A stretch of 38,271 nucleotides of DNA from Akkermansia muciniphila (GTDB taxonomy: Bacteria > Verrucomicrobiota > Verrucomicrobiia > Verrucomicrobiales > V1-33). Numbering within the stretch: the first letter of the stretch is position 1; the number at the start of each line of letters is the position of its first letter. The notes below the pieces were generated by a model. That model searched no databases, was not told the DNA's origin, and was given only the letters and a program-made list of their open reading frames with translations. The stretch covers positions 1-38,271 of the forward strand of contig CALQSQ010000056.1 of the NCBI GenBank assembly GCA_943333275.1. The letters run 5' to 3'. Positions 26,826 to 35,936 of the stretch are shown one piece after another. Made by a program: the position numbers and the translations under genes.

Positions 26826-27086
26826 ATGGCCCATAAAAAAGGACAAGGAAGCGTCAAAAACGGACGCGACAGCCGCAGCAAACGTCTCGGTGTCAAATGC
26901 TTCGGCGGCGAAGCCGTCATCGCCGGCAACATCATCATCCGCCAGCGCGGCACCAAATGGGTGCCCGGAGCCGGCGTCGGCATCGGCCGCGACCACACCA
27001 TTTTCTCCCTCGTCGATGGCCGCGTGCGTTTCGACAAGGATGGCCGCCGGGTCAATGTGGACACTGCCGTGGCAGCCTCCAACTAG
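26826..27086 (+). CDS. rpmA: Ribosomal protein bL27
   Basis: 86 residues. Its N-terminus reaches the peptidyl-transferase centre. [16 protein letters not shown] is diagnostic; there is no cleavable Firmicutes-type N-terminal extension. [20 protein letters not shown] and [15 protein letters not shown] follow. The 40-nt gap from rplU has no G at all on the sense strand and no Shine-Dalgarno. A hairpin terminator follows. Confidence 0.98.
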   Translation: MAHKKGQGSVKNGRDSRSKRLGVKCFGGEAVIAGNIIIRQRGTKWVPGAGVGIGRDHTIFSLVDGRVRFDKDGRRVNVDTAVAASN

Positions 27087-27116
27087 GCCTTGCGCTTGGA
27101 ATCAATTTCGCAACGC

Positions 27117-27148
27117 GGCGGACGGAAACGTCCGCCCGTTTGCGTTTC
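27117..27148 (+). terminator. Terminator after rpmA with nested inverted repeat
   Basis: Perfect 8-bp stem GGCGGACG/CGTCCGCC with a GAAA tetraloop, followed by CGTTTGCGTTT. An outer inverted pair, CAACGCGG (27111-27118) and CCGCGTTG (27148-27155), surrounds it. It lies 30 nt past rpmA and 33 nt before rsgA, so it may attenuate rather than fully separate rsgA. Confidence 0.7.
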
Positions 27149-27187
27149 CGCGTTGAGCTTCCCCAGGATGTTTCGTAAACTCCCGCC

Positions 27188-28273
27188 ATGACGCTCAAAG
27201 ATCTCGGCTGGAATGCCGCCTTTGCCAAAGAGTTCGCGCCTTTCCGTGCCCAAGGCTGGAAACCGGCCCGCTTGCTGCGTGACAACAAGATTTCCTATGG
27301 CGCGCTGCTCGGAGATGGCGAGGAGCTGGAGGTGATCATGAGCGGGAAGGTTTACCACGATGCCGCGACGGATGCAGATCTGCCGGCGGTGGGGGACTGG
27401 GTGGCGCTGGATGTCGGGGGCGAGGGCGAGGAGAGTGTGATCCGCGCCCGCCTGACGCGCCAGACATGTCTTTCCCGCAAGGCTCCGGGTCGCAGCACCG
27501 AGGAGCAGGTCATTGCTGCCAACGTGGACATCGTCGTGGTGGTGACGGATGCGAGCACCGATTTCAGCCTGCGCCGCATGGAGCGGTATTTCGCCATCAT
27601 TGGCCGCAGCGGGGCCAAGGCCGTAGTGCTGGTGAACAAGTCCGACCTCTGCACGCCGAAGGAAAATCAGGCTGCCGCCGAGGCGATCCGCGAGTTGAAT
27701 TCCCATGCCGACGTGCACATCACCACCGCCGTGCGGGGCCGCAGCCTTTCCGTGCTCAAACCCTATTTGCAGCGCGGCGTTTCCCTCACGCTGATTGGTT
27801 CCAGCGGGGTGGGGAAGTCCTCCGTCATCAATCAACTGCTCGGCGACGAATACCAGTGGACCGATGAAGTCAACGAACTCACCGGCAAGGGCCGTCACAC
27901 CACGACGGCCCGCGAACTCATGATCCTGCCGACGGGCGGCATCCTCATCGACAACCCCGGTATCCGCGAAGTCCACATGTGGACGGATGAGACGACGTTG
28001 CGCGAACGTTTCGCGGACATTTCCGAACTGGCAAGCCAGTGCCAGTTCCACGATTGCAAACACGGAACGGATCGCGGTTGCGCCATCCGTCCCGCTTTGG
28101 AGCAGGGGAAACTCGATGCGGGAAGATTCGCGGGGTTTCTCAAGCTCGATGAGGAAATCGGCGAGCTGCGAAAGAACCGGAAGAAGCGGCAGATGACGAT
28201 CGAACGCCGCGCCAAACGTGAAAGCCACCACCAAGCCCGCCAGCGCCACAATCGCGAGCACGACGACTGGTAG
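27188..28273 (+). CDS. rsgA: Small ribosomal subunit biogenesis GTPase RsgA
   Basis: 361 residues. A circularly permuted GTPase that matures the 30S subunit. An N-terminal OB fold (about 40-105) is followed by G4 VNKSD, G1 LIGSSGVGKSS and G3 DNPGIRE in permuted order, then the zinc motif CQFHDCKH...C. The C-terminus has a basic, His-rich extension (RRAKRESHHQARQRH). It lies about 100 nt behind rpmA, so with L21 and L27 it forms a ribosome-themed group. Confidence 0.95.
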   Translation: MTLKDLGWNAAFAKEFAPFRAQGWKPARLLRDNKISYGALLGDGEELEVIMSGKVYHDAATDADLPAVGDWVALDVGGEGEESVIRARLTRQTCLSRKAPGRSTEEQVIAANVDIVVVVTDASTDFSLRRMERYFAIIGRSGAKAVVLVNKSDLCTPKENQAAAEAIRELNSHADVHITTAVRGRSLSVLKPYLQRGVSLTLIGSSGVGKSSVINQLLGDEYQWTDEVNELTGKGRHTTTARELMILPTGGILIDNPGIREVHMWTDETTLRERFADISELASQCQFHDCKHGTDRGCAIRPALEQGKLDAGRFAGFLKLDEEIGELRKNRKKRQMTIERRAKRESHHQARQRHNREHDDW

Positions 28274-28296
28274 GATGCGTAATCGATAGGAAATGA

Positions 28297-28434
28297 TGGC
28301 CGCAAAAAAGCGCAAAAGACGCAAGAAGGAGACTGGGGAGTGTATTGGGTGCGCACCCTTGAGGTGGACAAATTTCAGCCGGCCACGTACGGGACATTTT
28401 CTATGTTTGCGCCTTCTGCGCTTATTTGCGGCCA
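28297..28434 (-). repeat. MITE-like element with 29-nt inverted repeats
   Basis: Left arm 28297-28325 (TGGCCGCAAAAAAGCGCAAA...) and right arm 28406-28434 match as inverted repeats at 25 of 29 positions, separated by 80 nt. Two of the four mismatches become G-U pairs only in minus-strand RNA. The right arm ends 4 nt from the PQQ-protein stop. The inner part holds a 12-bp palindrome GGGTGCGCACCC (28347-28358). No transposase is encoded. Confidence 0.7.
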
Positions 28435-28437
28435 GGG

Positions 28438-29703
28438 TTACTTTTTAGCACGCAGGTCGTAGCACATGAGGGCATCGTCCTGCCGCAGATAGAGCAGGCC
28501 GCCGTCCACGACGGGATGCGCCCAGGCGGGACCGCCGGGGACTTTTTCCTTGAAGGAGCCGCGCTCCTTGTAGCCCTTGGTGGAGGCTTCCACCAGCGCG
28601 CAGACGCCATTTTGGTAGCGGTAAATTAGATTGCCATCCACCAGCAGAACCGCCGCACTTTCGCGACCAGCACTGTGGCGTTCCTCGCCCCAGACGACCT
28701 TGCCGGTCTTCCAATTGAGGCAGATGGGGAAGCCGTTGTTGTGGCCATTTCCGGCGTAAAGGACATCGCCATTCATGACCATGCCGCCGTGGTGATTTTG
28801 AAACGTTCCGGACTCCAGGAAATAAACTTCTTCGGCCTCTACGCCCTTGCCGGACTTCTTCAATTTGAGCAGCGCCGCGCCCGCGCCATAGCCGGTGGAG
28901 GCGAAAACGAAATCGCCCGAGACCAGCGGAGTGGGGATGTTGGCGGTGCCGTTGATCATTTTGTTGTAGTGCCAGAGCAGCTCGCCGGTTTCGGCGGAGA
29001 CGCCGACCACAGCGCGCCCGAGCAGATTCACATATTGTTTCACGCCGGCACCATTGCTGATGACTGCGCCGGTGTAACCCGCCCCGTCCTGGCCTTTGTC
29101 GCCAAGATCCGGGCTCTTGGTTTTCCAAATGACTTTGCCTGTCTTCTTATCGAGGGCGACCATCAGCGCTTCCTTGCCGCCGGGTGTGAGGATTACTTTT
29201 TTGCCATCGATGAGCGGGCTTTCGCTGTAACCCCAGCCGGACATCATCTGGCCCCCGAAATCTTTCCCGAAATTGGCGCGCCAGATTTCCTTCCCCGTGG
29301 GGATCTCCGCGCAGAGCACGTTACCATGGCGATCCACGGCGTAAACCATGCCATCGTCGATCGTCGGTGTTCCATTGGGCGAATCACCGCCATCGCCGAC
29401 TTTCGTGGCCCAAATCTCCGTATGATTTTTCGCATCCAGACAGATCAGCCATTGCGAGCCCTGTTTTTCCCCCATGGTGTAAATCCGCCCCGCCGCGATT
29501 GAAATGGAGGAGAATCCCTTGCCCAATCCTTCGCATTGCCAGACCAGCGGCGGTCCATCCGCAGGCCATTCCTTGAGGAGATTCTTGTCTGCGGCCCGGC
29601 CTGCCCGGTCCGGCCCCCGCCACTGGGTCCACTCTGCGGAGGAAATCGAAAGGCCGAGAGCACTGACGGATATAAGCGCGGTGAGAAAACGAAGATGAGT
29701 CAT
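28438..29703 (-). CDS. Secreted PQQ-type beta-propeller protein
   Basis: 421 residues. Signal peptide (ALGLSISSA|EW), then WTQWRGPDRAG, the opening seen in many PVC exported PQQ-like proteins. Repeated blades carry DAKNHTEIWATK, PTGKEIWRA, KKTGKVIWKT, ETGELLWHY and KTGKVVWGE. Such propellers bind partners or act as BamB-like scaffolds; catalytic PQQ dehydrogenase residues and a heme motif are not evident. It is 37 nt downstream of moxR on the same strand. A MITE-like element touches its 3' end. Confidence 0.9.
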   Translation of the reverse strand: MTHLRFLTALISVSALGLSISSAEWTQWRGPDRAGRAADKNLLKEWPADGPPLVWQCEGLGKGFSSISIAAGRIYTMGEKQGSQWLICLDAKNHTEIWATKVGDGGDSPNGTPTIDDGMVYAVDRHGNVLCAEIPTGKEIWRANFGKDFGGQMMSGWGYSESPLIDGKKVILTPGGKEALMVALDKKTGKVIWKTKSPDLGDKGQDGAGYTGAVISNGAGVKQYVNLLGRAVVGVSAETGELLWHYNKMINGTANIPTPLVSGDFVFASTGYGAGAALLKLKKSGKGVEAEEVYFLESGTFQNHHGGMVMNGDVLYAGNGHNNGFPICLNWKTGKVVWGEERHSAGRESAAVLLVDGNLIYRYQNGVCALVEASTKGYKERGSFKEKVPGGPAWAHPVVDGGLLYLRQDDALMCYDLRAKK

Positions 29704-29740
29704 GTTCGTGGATGGGTTGAGGTGAGCGAGTAACCGGAAA

Positions 29741-30757
29741 TTATTCCTCGGCGATGATCCGCCGGATAATTTCCGCGCTGTTGATGCCTTCGCTTTCAGC
29801 GTGGAAATTCACGAGGATGCGGTGCGCGAGCACCGGCTCGGCGACCGCGTGGACATCCTCCGTACGGACGATGTAGCTGCCTTGCAGGACGGCACGGGCC
29901 TTGGCACCGAGGACCAGATATTGGACGGCGCGGGGGCCGGGACCCCACATGACCCATTTCTTAATCCATTCGGGCGCTTCCGCTCCGGCGGGGCGGCATT
30001 TGCGGACGATGGAAACGCAGCGCTCGTAAACGTGTTCGGGCACGGGCACGAGACGCACGATTTTTTGGAACCGGAGGATATCGGCGGCGGAGAGGATTTT
30101 GTTAATTTCAGGAGTGGCTCCACCGGTAGTGGACTTGGCGATCTGGAGTTCCTCGCTGGCGCTGGGATATCCGACATTGATGAGGAACATGAAGCGGTCC
30201 AACTGCGCCTCTGGAAGCGGATAAGTGCCCTCCTGTTCGATGGGGTTCTGCGTGGCAAGGACGAAAAAGGGAGGCTCGAGCGTAAACTGATGTTTTCCGG
30301 TGTTGACCTTTTGTTCCTGCATCGCCTGGAGCAGGGCGGCCTGGGTCTTGGGAGGGGTGCGGTTGATTTCGTCCGCGAGCACGATGTTGGCGAAGATCGG
30401 GCCTTTGACGAATTCGAACGCCCGCTTGTTGGTGCCGTCTCCGTCCTGAAGAATTTCCGTGCCGGTGATGTCACTGGGCATGAGATCCGGGGTGAACTGG
30501 ACGCGGCTGAACTTGAGGTTCATGAGGTCCGCCAGCGAATGAATGAGGAGCGTCTTGGCCAGGCCGGGAACCCCCATGAGCAGAGCATGGCCGCGGGCGA
30601 AAATGCAGATCAACAATTTCTCAATGACGGCGTCCTGCCCAATAATGACTTTGCTGAGTTCCGCGCGGATTTTGGTAAAAAGCACGCGCAATTCGTCGAT
30701 GGCCGCGACATCAGCTTCGGTTTCGGTAGGGGGCAGGGTGGGGAGTTCCGTCATCAT
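29741..30757 (-). CDS. MoxR-family AAA+ ATPase
   Basis: 338 residues from the ATG at 30757 (an adjacent ATG at 30754 is equal); an upstream ATG at 30856 adds atypical residues. Walker A is the MoxR form GVPGLAKT, Walker B VLADEINRTPPKTQAALL, sensor 1 LATQNPIEQEGTYPLPEAQLD (split: ATQNP, EGTYPLPEAQ), and the C-terminal lid follows. MoxR proteins are chaperone-like and usually sit with DUF58 and VWA genes; neither is adjacent here. Instead it lies between the cytochrome/WD40 gene (106 nt upstream) and the PQQ propeller. Confidence 0.95.
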   Translation of the reverse strand: MMTELPTLPPTETEADVAAIDELRVLFTKIRAELSKVIIGQDAVIEKLLICIFARGHALLMGVPGLAKTLLIHSLADLMNLKFSRVQFTPDLMPSDITGTEILQDGDGTNKRAFEFVKGPIFANIVLADEINRTPPKTQAALLQAMQEQKVNTGKHQFTLEPPFFVLATQNPIEQEGTYPLPEAQLDRFMFLINVGYPSASEELQIAKSTTGGATPEINKILSAADILRFQKIVRLVPVPEHVYERCVSIVRKCRPAGAEAPEWIKKWVMWGPGPRAVQYLVLGAKARAVLQGSYIVRTEDVHAVAEPVLAHRILVNFHAESEGINSAEIIRRIIAEE

Positions 30758-30863
30758 GGCCGGGATGGTAGCGTGACTTGGCAGGGGCGCGAGGGAAAAG
30801 CGCAGTAATTCATGGACGGAAACCCGTGTGAAGAGGGGGCTTATCCGGGAGCACAAACCGGCG

Positions 30864-33311
30864 TTATCCCTGCTTGGGCAGGAGAGCCTGATAGGCCTGC
30901 AGGGCAGCGTCGGCGGCCTGTTGTTTTTCCGCGAGCTTGGCTTCGGTGGCAGGGAGTTCCTGCTGCGCTTCGGCGAGACGCTTGGTCGCGGTGGCCAGCT
31001 TCTGAGTCAATTTGGGAACCTCCTGCTGCGTGACTTCGAGCTTCTTTTCCAACTTGGCAATTTCCTCCGGAGCGGGCGGAGGCACCGCAGCCTTGGCATC
31101 GGCGATTGCCTTGGTTTCGGCGGCGACCTTGGCCTCGGCGGCGGGCTTGGCCTCGTTGATGGCCTTGATTTCTGATTCGAGTCCGGGGATTTCCAGCTTG
31201 AGGCTTTCCACGGAATCCTTGAGCGTTTCAATTTCCGAACGGGTGAGGATCACGGTCTTGTTTGCCCGCGCAGCCAGCCATTGATTCATGACTTGCTGGA
31301 CGCCAGCAACAGCCCCGGCGGCGGCATCGATGGCGCCCTTGGCTTCGGCGTAAATTTTCTGCGCGGCATCGATGGCCTGCACTTTGACAGGCATGGCGGC
31401 CTCCATTTCGACGACCTTGGCTCCCATGGCGGCCATTTGCTGCTCGGTCTGGGGCATGCGGGCGGTGAGCGCGGCGATTTCGGTGTCGTGCTTGGCGAGG
31501 ATCTCGGTGAGGTCCTTGATGCGGGCCTCGGCGAGGGCCACACTGATTTCCGATGCAGCGGCTTCAGCCTGCGCGGCTTCTTGCAGCGCGGTGGTGGCGG
31601 GTTCGATTGCGCCGTTGGCGGGAGGGGGAGGGGGGGCGGCCGGTTTGGGCAGGGCGGCGAGTTGGGCCTGGGCCTCGGTGAGGTCGGCGGTGAATTTGAC
31701 CTTGGCTGCCTGGAGTTTGGTGAGGGCCGCCTGGATTTGTTCCTTGAGGGATCCGGCCTTTTGCTGCTCAACTTTGAGGGCGGCGATTTGTTGCTGCACC
31801 GCAGTGACTTCGGCCTGTGCAGCCGCCACGGCCTTTTCTTTCTCAGCGGCAGCGGCCTGCGCGGCGGTGACGCCACCCTGCTTGGCTGCTAGATCGGCCT
31901 CGAGGGCGGCGAGTCTGGTGGCGATGGAGGGCGGATTGGCGACAATGTTGATGGCGGGGACCTCTGCAGGCTCCTTGACCGTGTCCCAAACTTTCACTTC
32001 GCCATTGAAGCTTCCAGTGATGAAATGCGTGCCATCCGGAGTGAGGGCTGCCTGCATGATCATGGCCCCGCTGGCAGGGACGAACTCACGTTTCTGCGTT
32101 CCGTCCGGTGCGAAGAGACGGACTTTGCCATCGCGACCGCCGGTGATGAGGCTGGCATCCGATCCGTATTTGATGCTGAGCACCCCGGCACCGCCATGGG
32201 CGGGAAAATTCTTGATCAGGGTGCCGCCCTGAATTTCCCACCAGCGAACGGTTCCATCCTCACTGGCGGAGGCGACAACGTTGGAGTCTGGCCGCCAGCT
32301 TACGGCACGGACAGCTTTCTCGTGGCCCTTGAGGTTGTAGAACTCATTGCCGGTGGCGCTTTCCCAAACATAGAGACCACCATTGCGATCTCCGCTGGCC
32401 AGCAGTACGCCGTCCGGGCTGAAAGCGCAGCAGAGGATGTAATCGGTATGCTTCTTGATGGTGGTGACGCAGCGGGCAGTGGCGGTATCGTAGATCCGAA
32501 CTTTGCGTCCGCCGCCGCCGAGGGCAACCAGTTTGTGGTCCGGCGTAATGTCGCAGGCCAGGACAGTGTCGAACTCGTCGCCCACGGTGGCCACGCGCTT
32601 GCCGGTCTTCACCTCCCACAAGGTTACGAACCCTTTCTTCCCGGACTTGCCACCACCGGCGTAAACGATGCTGCCATTGCGGCTGAAGCCAACGCATTCG
32701 GGGCTGCCTTCGGGATACGGGAGCACGCCGAGCAGCGATCCATTTTCAGAATGGTAGAGGAGCACCTGACGCGTCCCGGCAATGGCCACAAGGGGCGCCC
32801 AGGGACTCAGGGCCAGGCTGGTGATGGAATTGGCGCGGGGGGATTCGATGACGGGGTCCAGCAGCAGTTGCTCAGGCATGGGTGGCGGGCCCTCGGGCTT
32901 GCCCAGCGCATTACCGGACACCACCATTTCGAAATTTTGCTTCTTCTTAACTTTCGCGCTGCTGGTGCCGGATTCGAGTAAGCCCCCTTCGATCCACTTG
33001 GCGATGAGATCAATTTCCGGAGCGGGAATTTTGTCGCTCTTCGGCGGCATGAAAGGCTCCTTTTCAAATTTAACGCACTTGAGCAGCGCGGAGTTGGCAT
33101 CGCCCGGATCCACAGTGATGCCACTGCTTCCGCCGGCCAGCGTAGTGGCGTAGGAACTGAGATCGAGGCCGCCCTTTTTCTTGTCGGGGTTGTGGCAGTT
33201 GAGACAGCGATTCTCAAACACAGGACGAACGTGGTCCTGATAGGTGATTTTTTCCTGGGCCACGGCGGACATAGCAGTGGCTAGAAGGAGGGTGAAAACG
33301 ATGGGTCGCAT
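30864..33311 (-). CDS. Secreted cytochrome c / WD40 / coiled-coil protein
   Basis: 815 residues. Signal peptide (TAMSAVA|QE), a planctomycete-type cytochrome c domain with heme motif CLNCH (36-40), GGLDLSSY and a distal FMPPK, then about seven WD40 repeats (about 160-460; SPDGVLLASGDRNG, SVWR/WRPDSNVVASASEDG-like units). A long Ala/Glu/Lys-rich coiled coil (about 465-810) is broken by Pro-rich hinges. This domain mix is typical of Planctomycetota and Verrucomicrobiota; the biochemical role is unknown. The heme Met ligand is probably in EPFMPP. It is the first gene before moxR. Confidence 0.93.
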   Translation of the reverse strand: MRPIVFTLLLATAMSAVAQEKITYQDHVRPVFENRCLNCHNPDKKKGGLDLSSYATTLAGGSSGITVDPGDANSALLKCVKFEKEPFMPPKSDKIPAPEIDLIAKWIEGGLLESGTSSAKVKKKQNFEMVVSGNALGKPEGPPPMPEQLLLDPVIESPRANSITSLALSPWAPLVAIAGTRQVLLYHSENGSLLGVLPYPEGSPECVGFSRNGSIVYAGGGKSGKKGFVTLWEVKTGKRVATVGDEFDTVLACDITPDHKLVALGGGGRKVRIYDTATARCVTTIKKHTDYILCCAFSPDGVLLASGDRNGGLYVWESATGNEFYNLKGHEKAVRAVSWRPDSNVVASASEDGTVRWWEIQGGTLIKNFPAHGGAGVLSIKYGSDASLITGGRDGKVRLFAPDGTQKREFVPASGAMIMQAALTPDGTHFITGSFNGEVKVWDTVKEPAEVPAINIVANPPSIATRLAALEADLAAKQGGVTAAQAAAAEKEKAVAAAQAEVTAVQQQIAALKVEQQKAGSLKEQIQAALTKLQAAKVKFTADLTEAQAQLAALPKPAAPPPPPANGAIEPATTALQEAAQAEAAASEISVALAEARIKDLTEILAKHDTEIAALTARMPQTEQQMAAMGAKVVEMEAAMPVKVQAIDAAQKIYAEAKGAIDAAAGAVAGVQQVMNQWLAARANKTVILTRSEIETLKDSVESLKLEIPGLESEIKAINEAKPAAEAKVAAETKAIADAKAAVPPPAPEEIAKLEKKLEVTQQEVPKLTQKLATATKRLAEAQQELPATEAKLAEKQQAADAALQAYQALLPKQG

Positions 33312-33364
33312 GGTTGATGAGGTGAAATCGCGGCGGGTGGCCCGGTCAGGGCTGATGGCACCAT

Positions 33365-33387
33365 GACTTTAAGGTGCCCTTAAAGTC
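33365..33387. promoter_or_regulatory. Perfect 10-bp inverted repeat upstream of the cytochrome/WD40 gene
   Basis: GACTTTAAGG - TGC - CCTTAAAGTC, 54 nt before the ATG at 33311 and 75 nt past the ggt stop. AT-rich and without a T tract on the minus strand, it looks more like an operator than a terminator. No regulator is identified. Confidence 0.45.
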
Positions 33388-33419
33388 CAGAGGATCAACT
33401 CTATTTCAGGCCGTGAACG

Positions 33420-33438
33420 GGGGAATGAGGGATTCCCC
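33420..33438 (-). terminator. Weak hairpin downstream of ggt
   Basis: GGGGAAT - 5 nt - ATTCCCC, perfect 7-bp arms, 23 nt after the ggt stop. There is no T tract, so termination is uncertain. It shares the GGGGAAT/ATTCCCC motif with the 41-bp array cores. Confidence 0.35.
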
Positions 33439-33461
33439 TAGTCCCGTTGAAGTCTGACGGA

Positions 33462-35156
33462 TCAACGAGGGGCGAGCACCTGCGGGATGGCGGCACCATC
33501 GTGGCGGGGATCGGAGGCCCCGAAATGAACACCGTCGGGGTTGGCCATGACGGCCTGGCCGAATCCGAAGGTGGACGTTCTCGGTCCAACGACCGTGATC
33601 TCGTGGCCTTTCGCGGTCAATTCCCGGAGCGTGGCATCCGGCACGCTGGATTCAATCTGAACATCATTTCCTGCAAAACTACCCTTGGTAAATCTGCCGG
33701 CCTCAAGCGCCTGCTGGATGGTCAGGCCGTGATCGGCAATGTTGGAAACAAACTGGGCATGCGCCTGAGCCTGATTCCAGCCCCCCATGATTCCGAAACC
33801 GATGCGCGTCCCATCCTTTTCCATGAAGCCCGGGATGATCGTGTGCAGCGGGCGTTTGCGCGGGGCGAGGGTATTGGGCTGACCGGGAACCAGCGTGAAA
33901 AGTGCGCCACGGTTCTGAAGCATGAAGCCGCCCTTTGCCGGGACGATGCCCGATCCGAATCCCATGTAATTGCTCTGGATGAGCGAGACGATATTCCCGT
34001 GCCGATCCACGACGGTGAGATAAATGGTGTCGTTTCCCTTGCTGCCGGTGACGCCGGGCAGTTGATCCGGTGCCACTTTTGGAGCGGCCTTGTCGGGATC
34101 GATGTTCCGGGCGCGTTCGGCGGCGCGCTGCTGATCGAGCATTTCTGCGACGGGGACTTTGGAGAAATGCTGGTCGCCGACGGCCGCAAGCATGTCGGCG
34201 TAGGCGAGTTTTTTGGCTTCGATCATGACATGCATGGCCTGCGGCGAATGCAGTCCCCATTCCCTGATGGGAAAGGACTGCATGAGATTGAGCATCATCA
34301 GGGCGGCGATGCCCTGGGTATTGGGCGGGATTTCATAAACCTGCCATCCCCGGTAGTTCACCGAGATGGGCTCCACCCATTCCGTGCGGAATTCCGCCAG
34401 ATCCGCCAGGCCGATCACTCCGGAAGCCTCCGGCGAAGCCGTGGCGATGGCTCGCGCGGTGTCGCCCTCGTAGAATCCGGCACGTCCATTTTCGGCAATT
34501 TTTCGCAGACTTGCGGCGAGTGCGGGGTTTTTGAAAAGCTCCCCGGCTTTTGGGGCATGCCCATCGATCAGCCAGGTCTTCGCCGCCTCTGGTATTTCCC
34601 GCAACCAAGCCTCCGATCCCGCCCAAATGCGGGCGGTCACTTCCATGACGGGGAATCCCTCCTCCGCGATGCGCGCGGCGGGTTCCAAAAGTTGTGCGAA
34701 CGGCAGCGTGCCAAATTTCTCTCGCAGAGCGTCCCATCCGGCCACTGCCCCCGGAACGGTTACGGTGAAAATTCCCGTCTGGGGCATTTGGGTGAACCCC
34801 CGGTCAGCGAGGAACTGGGGCGACAGCGTAGCAGCGGACCAGCCGCTGGCATTCAGTCCATAGACCCGGCCGGTCCTGGCCTCCGAATAGAGCGCAAAGA
34901 GGTCGCCGCCGATTCCGTTTCCACACGGTTCACAGACGCCCATGACGGCATTGGCAGCGATCGCCGCATCCACCGCGTTGCCACCCGCATCCAGAATCCG
35001 CACCCCCGCCGCCGCCGCCAGCGGCTGGCTGGCCGCCACAATGCCGTAACGCGAGGCCACCACTGAGCGTCCCGGAATGATTTCCGCAGATGACACAGGC
35101 ACGAAAGGGGGAAGGAATGTCATCAGCAGGATGAGTAAAATAAAAGGAAGTCTCAC
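33462..35156 (-). CDS. Gamma-glutamyltransferase family protein (YwrD-like)
   Basis: 564 residues from the GTG at 35156, which gives a direct signal peptide (RLPFILLILLMTFLPPFVPVSSA|E). A GTG at 35237 overlaps the trmD stop (GTGA) and would add 27 residues ahead of the signal; it remains possible. AGGNAVDAAIAAN, GNGIGGDLFALY and PNTQGIAALMML are family motifs. The autocleavage nucleophile is Thr377 in GNDTIYLTVVD (short numbering), and GSGIVPAKGGFMLQNRG fits the YwrD-like group rather than classical GGT. An Ntn-hydrolase acting on glutathione or related amides is likely; the substrate is inferred only. Confidence 0.9.
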   Translation of the reverse strand: MRLPFILLILLMTFLPPFVPVSSAEIIPGRSVVASRYGIVAASQPLAAAAGVRILDAGGNAVDAAIAANAVMGVCEPCGNGIGGDLFALYSEARTGRVYGLNASGWSAATLSPQFLADRGFTQMPQTGIFTVTVPGAVAGWDALREKFGTLPFAQLLEPAARIAEEGFPVMEVTARIWAGSEAWLREIPEAAKTWLIDGHAPKAGELFKNPALAASLRKIAENGRAGFYEGDTARAIATASPEASGVIGLADLAEFRTEWVEPISVNYRGWQVYEIPPNTQGIAALMMLNLMQSFPIREWGLHSPQAMHVMIEAKKLAYADMLAAVGDQHFSKVPVAEMLDQQRAAERARNIDPDKAAPKVAPDQLPGVTGSKGNDTIYLTVVDRHGNIVSLIQSNYMGFGSGIVPAKGGFMLQNRGALFTLVPGQPNTLAPRKRPLHTIIPGFMEKDGTRIGFGIMGGWNQAQAHAQFVSNIADHGLTIQQALEAGRFTKGSFAGNDVQIESSVPDATLRELTAKGHEITVVGPRTSTFGFGQAVMANPDGVHFGASDPRHDGAAIPQVLAPR

Positions 35157-35233
35157 ACGCCAAGATTCGTAAACTTGTCCTGATTGGACAATCCTGATTT
35201 CGTAATGACCCCAACTGGTTTGCGTGGCAAATT

Positions 35234-35929
35234 TCACCGTTTAGCTGCAGACTCAGTTTGCGGCAGCAGGTCCGGGCGGTTCTGCGCTGTGCGTTCCAGG
35301 CTGCGCTGGTGTTTCCAAGCGCGGATATTTTCGTGATGTCCGCTGAGTAAAATTTCGGGGACAGGAAGTCCGCGGAAGTCAACGGGGCGCGTGTAGCACG
35401 GGGCTTCCAGCAGGCCATGGGAGAAGGATTCCTCCACCGCGCTGCGTTCGTCTCCGAGGACTCCGGGGATGAGGCGGGTCATGGCATCGATCAGAATATT
35501 GGCGGCGATGGCTCCGTTGGTGAGAATGTAATCGCCGATGCTGATTTCCATATCCACCAAGTGCTCGACGACGCGATGATCCACGCCCTCGTAATGGCCG
35601 CAGAGGATGATAAGATGCGTGGCCGCGGCGGCGAGCGATTCGACAAGCGGTTGGTCCAATCGCTGTCCCTGCGGGGTCATGAGCACGACCCGGGTATCAT
35701 CGCGGCGCAGGGCCTCGACGCAGGCGAAGAAGGGTTCGGGTTTCATGACCATGCCCTGCCCGCCGCCGTAGGGCACGTCATCCACGCTGCGATGCTTGTC
35801 TGTGGCCCATTGACGCAGATCGTGGATGCGGAGCACGAGGAGGCCTTTTTCCTGCGCACGGCCCACGATGCTGCACGCCAGCGGCGCGGCGCACATTTCC
35901 GGGAAAATGGTGACGAGATCGATATCCAT
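35234..35929 (-). CDS. trmD: tRNA (guanine37-N1)-methyltransferase TrmD
   Basis: 231 residues. Makes m1G37 to prevent frameshifting. MDIDLVTIFPEM starts the SPOUT fold; YGGGQGMVMKPEP, ILCGHYEGVDHRV and SIGDYILTNGAIAA form the trefoil-knot SAM site; ESFSHGLLEAPCYTRP is typical. The usual neighbours rimM and rplS are absent. It is downstream of hpf with a 23-bp hairpin in the 88-nt gap, and its stop overlaps a possible GTG start of ggt. Confidence 0.97.
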   Translation of the reverse strand: MDIDLVTIFPEMCAAPLACSIVGRAQEKGLLVLRIHDLRQWATDKHRSVDDVPYGGGQGMVMKPEPFFACVEALRRDDTRVVLMTPQGQRLDQPLVESLAAAATHLIILCGHYEGVDHRVVEHLVDMEISIGDYILTNGAIAANILIDAMTRLIPGVLGDERSAVEESFSHGLLEAPCYTRPVDFRGLPVPEILLSGHHENIRAWKHQRSLERTAQNRPDLLPQTESAAKR

Positions 35930-35936
35930 GATTTGG

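Noticed and set aside
18184..30757. MoxR-VWA (Bat-type) operon
   Set aside because: Both gene types are present but 10 kb apart, on opposite strands and without DUF58, so no operon can be claimed.
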